The position numbers and the translations under genes were made by a program. Under the pieces are notes generated by a model, which ran no database searches, was not told the origin of the DNA, and was given only the letters and a program-made list of their open reading frames with translations. A stretch of DNA of 64,000 bases from Stratiolaelaps scimitus. Taxonomy: Eukaryota; Arthropoda; Arachnida; Mesostigmata; Laelapidae. This document shows positions 61,075-64,000 of this stretch, one piece after another (the stretch's first letter is position 1; the number at the start of each line of letters is the position of its first letter). The DNA lies in contig JABWDB010000002.1 of NCBI GenBank assembly GCA_019614645.1, positions 20,883,501 through 20,947,500 of the forward strand, given 5' to 3'.

Positions 61075-64000
61075 CTGCAACAAAAATGATAACAATCATT
61101 AGGTAAGCGTAATGACAACGAAATCCGCAATGGCCGCACGTCAATGGAACTGCTGCCGGCGGCGGCGCTATGTTTATCCTCTACGGCAATTTGACAGTTA
61201 CAGAAATTGCATGTAATGACTATTCCGTATTGAAGCTGACGCCGGCACATAGCCCATAGACGTCGGGGCCACAAGTCGAATTGAATACCATCCTCGGTTG
61301 GGGTATGCTCATCGACAGTTAACGTTGTGCTTTGCCTTTTCGTAGGTGGTACCGCGAGATGATTGATGACTGCAACATCGTCTCGTCGTGAAGGAAAATC
61401 TATCGAGGCAATCCGATGCAATTCGTCGAGAATAGCCTAATCGCATTTCGAAGGGCAATTCGAACGTCGTCCAAATGCCAGTATGAGCAATTTTACGAAC
61501 AGTAAAAATAGTAGGATCATGACGATAAAATGGAACAGTCGCTCGGGTTATGTGTCGACCCTCGATCTGTGTTTTGTTTAAATTCAAAAACTAAATAGCG
61601 TTATGTAGTCCAATGAATTTGCCGCTCTTTGTCAGCCTCATTCAGAGGCTATATTATCTAGTGTTAAGTGAGTGGGATTCATTAATTATTGTGTCCCAAA
61701 AACAGCATGGTACAGGGGATCGGCGAATATTGAAAATTAACAGATGCTGCACGTATTCGAATTAGTAGCTTGGACAGCCGAAGGAGTCTCCACCTGAATA
61801 ATATATGGGATCGCTGGCCAAGATCACCCACATTGCGACCTATAGATATACCCGCGTGACGACTCGCGTGAAATAAAGCTTCACAGTTATCGTCTAGCTT
61901 ATCATCATGAATTGACGAAATTTCCAAATGCTATTTTTTTCTTAGTTTTTTTGCTATTGTACAATGTTAACGCTTACAAATGTGCGTTTGCTGCGACGAT
62001 GAACGGTAGCCAAAACGCCGACCCGTATCCGAGTCGTTGTTTGCGAATCTCTTCGCAAAGTGCGTAACCACTAAACCGACTATAAAGGCCGATAACATAC
62101 TGACCCCTCTGGACCCCTACGCGTTGGATCCCAGACAGATAACGATGATTGCGTAGTCTAACCCAACGTTCATTATTTGCGAAATTCACGAGGTAACGCA
62201 ATAAAAAAAATTTCTAGAAAATCTATATCTTGTAGATATATGGATAGAACGCACAATATCGCCAAGTTCAATTACAAATGATGCTTCACCATCGATAGAC
62301 TCATGCGGCGCATTCATGACACCGAATAGCTGTTCGCTGGCGCTAAGGGTGAACGAGAAAGCATGGATATCGTATAATATCACCTACGGCTTAGTTCAAA
62401 ATGCACACCGACCGCCAGCATCACCGGCACACAAAGCTGCTAGGCGTTCTTTCTAGGTAACTAGGTGAGCCCAGTCCTCGTACATCAGGAATGGGGGTGC
62501 CGATAGAACGAGCTGATGGTAACGGCAAGCTGATGTAATTACCCGTGATACCATCGTTGATCTCACGCTAACGAACGAGAACGGTGGTTTGTGCGTTTGC
62601 ATGTTAACCAAACGCAAATTGTAGCTAGCCGCAAATGAACGTTGATCAGACGAAAATTGTTGTGTGTTTATTAAAGTTGACGAAATTGTAACTGTTCTCG
62701 TGTTGTTCCCACCACCGTGTCTCTGTCCAGAGGCTGGTAAATAGCTGAATGGTACCGCCAGACGTTTCGGCCGCGTTGCGCGCTGTGTCCAGAGGATTGA
62801 AGAACCTATCGACATCGACGCACGTGATGGAATCTGGTTTAGATAAATATATATATATATATATATGTAAGTGAATGCTGCTCACTGCTACAACTGCGAA
62901 CACCCTTGTTCGGTGACAGTTTTTGCATAATCAATTTCTCCAGTTGCGTCATAAATGCGTTCGCTGTTATAGGCTGCCTAGCGTCGAGCTGATGCAGGCT
63001 TCACCTTTGCTGGTGAGACGGGAAACAAAAACGACTGATATTTAAAAAATATGAACGATGCGTATTCTACATCAGATATAAATCTATTATTTAGTAACAC
63101 ATCGCGAACAGGTGAAACTGGTACAAGCTTGTTACTTCTCTATGCAGCATTCGTTAGCGGCATCAGACCGAGCGAAGCAAAGGGAATCGATCTATCATCA
63201 TCATCTTAGTTCGGTGTAGCTAGCGAGTGGACAAACGGAACACGCTCAAATTTGTACAAATCCCATAATCATTTTAACAATAGCGATGGATATATATATA
63301 AATATATAATAGTTGCTTTGGCTAACGATAACAATACTGAAGGCTTAAGGAAGCTGGATGGAAAAGCTGAGCTGTCGCGAAAGCCATCAGAGCTCTTGAC
63401 TGAGTTAGTTCGGACACACAAACACGACGCCACCTAATCGTCCTGTTCAAATAACACGACGATGTGCACGCTCACACCGACGCAGACAGAACGCGAAATG
63501 GCACTAACGAACACTGACAGGTAAGTAGCCAAAAATCGTAGCTGTCGTCCAATGGCATTTTGTCGGACCCGGAGCATCTTCACGGTCCAACATCGAGCAG
63601 ACGCTCAATAGGTAGGCCCTCTCTCCGCCCTGCCTCCATGGCGCGATTTAGTAACAAGGCCGAACGGTTGCGGGAAGAATGATGTAAGTGTCGTAAAATG
63701 TAAATACTTACAACAAAATGTATCCCTTTGTAATGGACCGATAAATGTAAATTCAATATTGACCTTACGATTTGTGTAAAATGAAAGCCCCGAAGGGCAA
63801 GTCTAGTGCGGGAGCGATGTCATTGACGTAATTTGAAGCATTCGCGCATTGTCGTTTTTTGAGCTAGCCGAAGCAATACTGTTTTTCGTTTCAATGAACA
63901 GGAGAGAGCTCATGATTGCCTAACAAAATATTTCTTGGTTTTTGTTGCAAAATTAAGAAATGTTACCTAGTTTAGTATTTAGTAGAATGAACAAGTGTTT
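61075..64000. other. NHERF intron running off the right edge
   Basis: No exon supported in 2.9 kb. I searched the minus strand for the PDZ opening (W-x-D-x-D-G-Y-G-F) and did not see it. (AT)n runs lie at 62848-62867 and near 63289-63308. Confidence 0.5.

Overview
The window reads as nuclear DNA of an animal, probably an arthropod. The recognisable genes are animal genes split by GT-AG introns of about 0.25 to 27 kb, and the introns and spacers are full of (AT)n, (GA)n, (CA)n and trinucleotide repeats. A mite, tick or other chelicerate is my guess, not a demonstration. There is no operon-like gene packing, no rRNA, no intact tRNA gene that I could fold, and no CRISPR array.

All three recognised genes lie on the minus strand. 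(1) At the left edge (3411-3584) is the first coding exon of a syntaxin-like SNARE; its remaining exons would lie beyond base 1. (2) From 12600 to beyond 64000 lies a NHERF-type scaffold gene (Na+/H+ exchanger regulatory factor family). I rebuilt its exons from PDZ homology, splice consensus and reading-frame phase. A two-PDZ protein with an ezrin-binding tail, starting at 33133 and 412 residues long, is complete here. Two further exons at 60.0-61.1 kb encode the back half of another NHERF-like PDZ domain; they join in phase, so a longer three-PDZ form starting outside the window is likely. (3) An intronless 469-codon DMAP1 gene (38203-39612) sits on the same strand inside the 27-kb intron between those PDZ modules.

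Layout: 1-3.4 kb, presumed syntaxin intron; 3.6-6.2 kb, GC-rich and repeat-rich with a tentative plus-strand first-exon region around 5.0-5.9 kb; 6.2-11.6 kb, mostly empty apart from a foldback element carrying a retroelement tail; 11.6-13.5 kb, NHERF 3' UTR and tail exons; 13.5-25 kb, large intron with an acidic exon at 18.0-18.4 kb that may start a PDZ-less isoform; 25-33 kb, exons of the two central PDZ domains; 33-60 kb, giant intron with DMAP1, a second copy of the retroelement tail, a perfect 44-bp palindrome and several unconvincing ORFs; 60-61 kb, upstream PDZ exons; 61-64 kb, intron.

By family knowledge, NHERF tethers transporters and receptors to cortical actin through PDZ domains and an ERM-binding tail, syntaxins drive membrane fusion, and DMAP1 is a nuclear subunit of chromatin-remodelling complexes. 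No functional link between them is implied by the clustering. Most computed open frames here are stop-poor simple repeats (poly-YI, poly-N, poly-L) and were left out.
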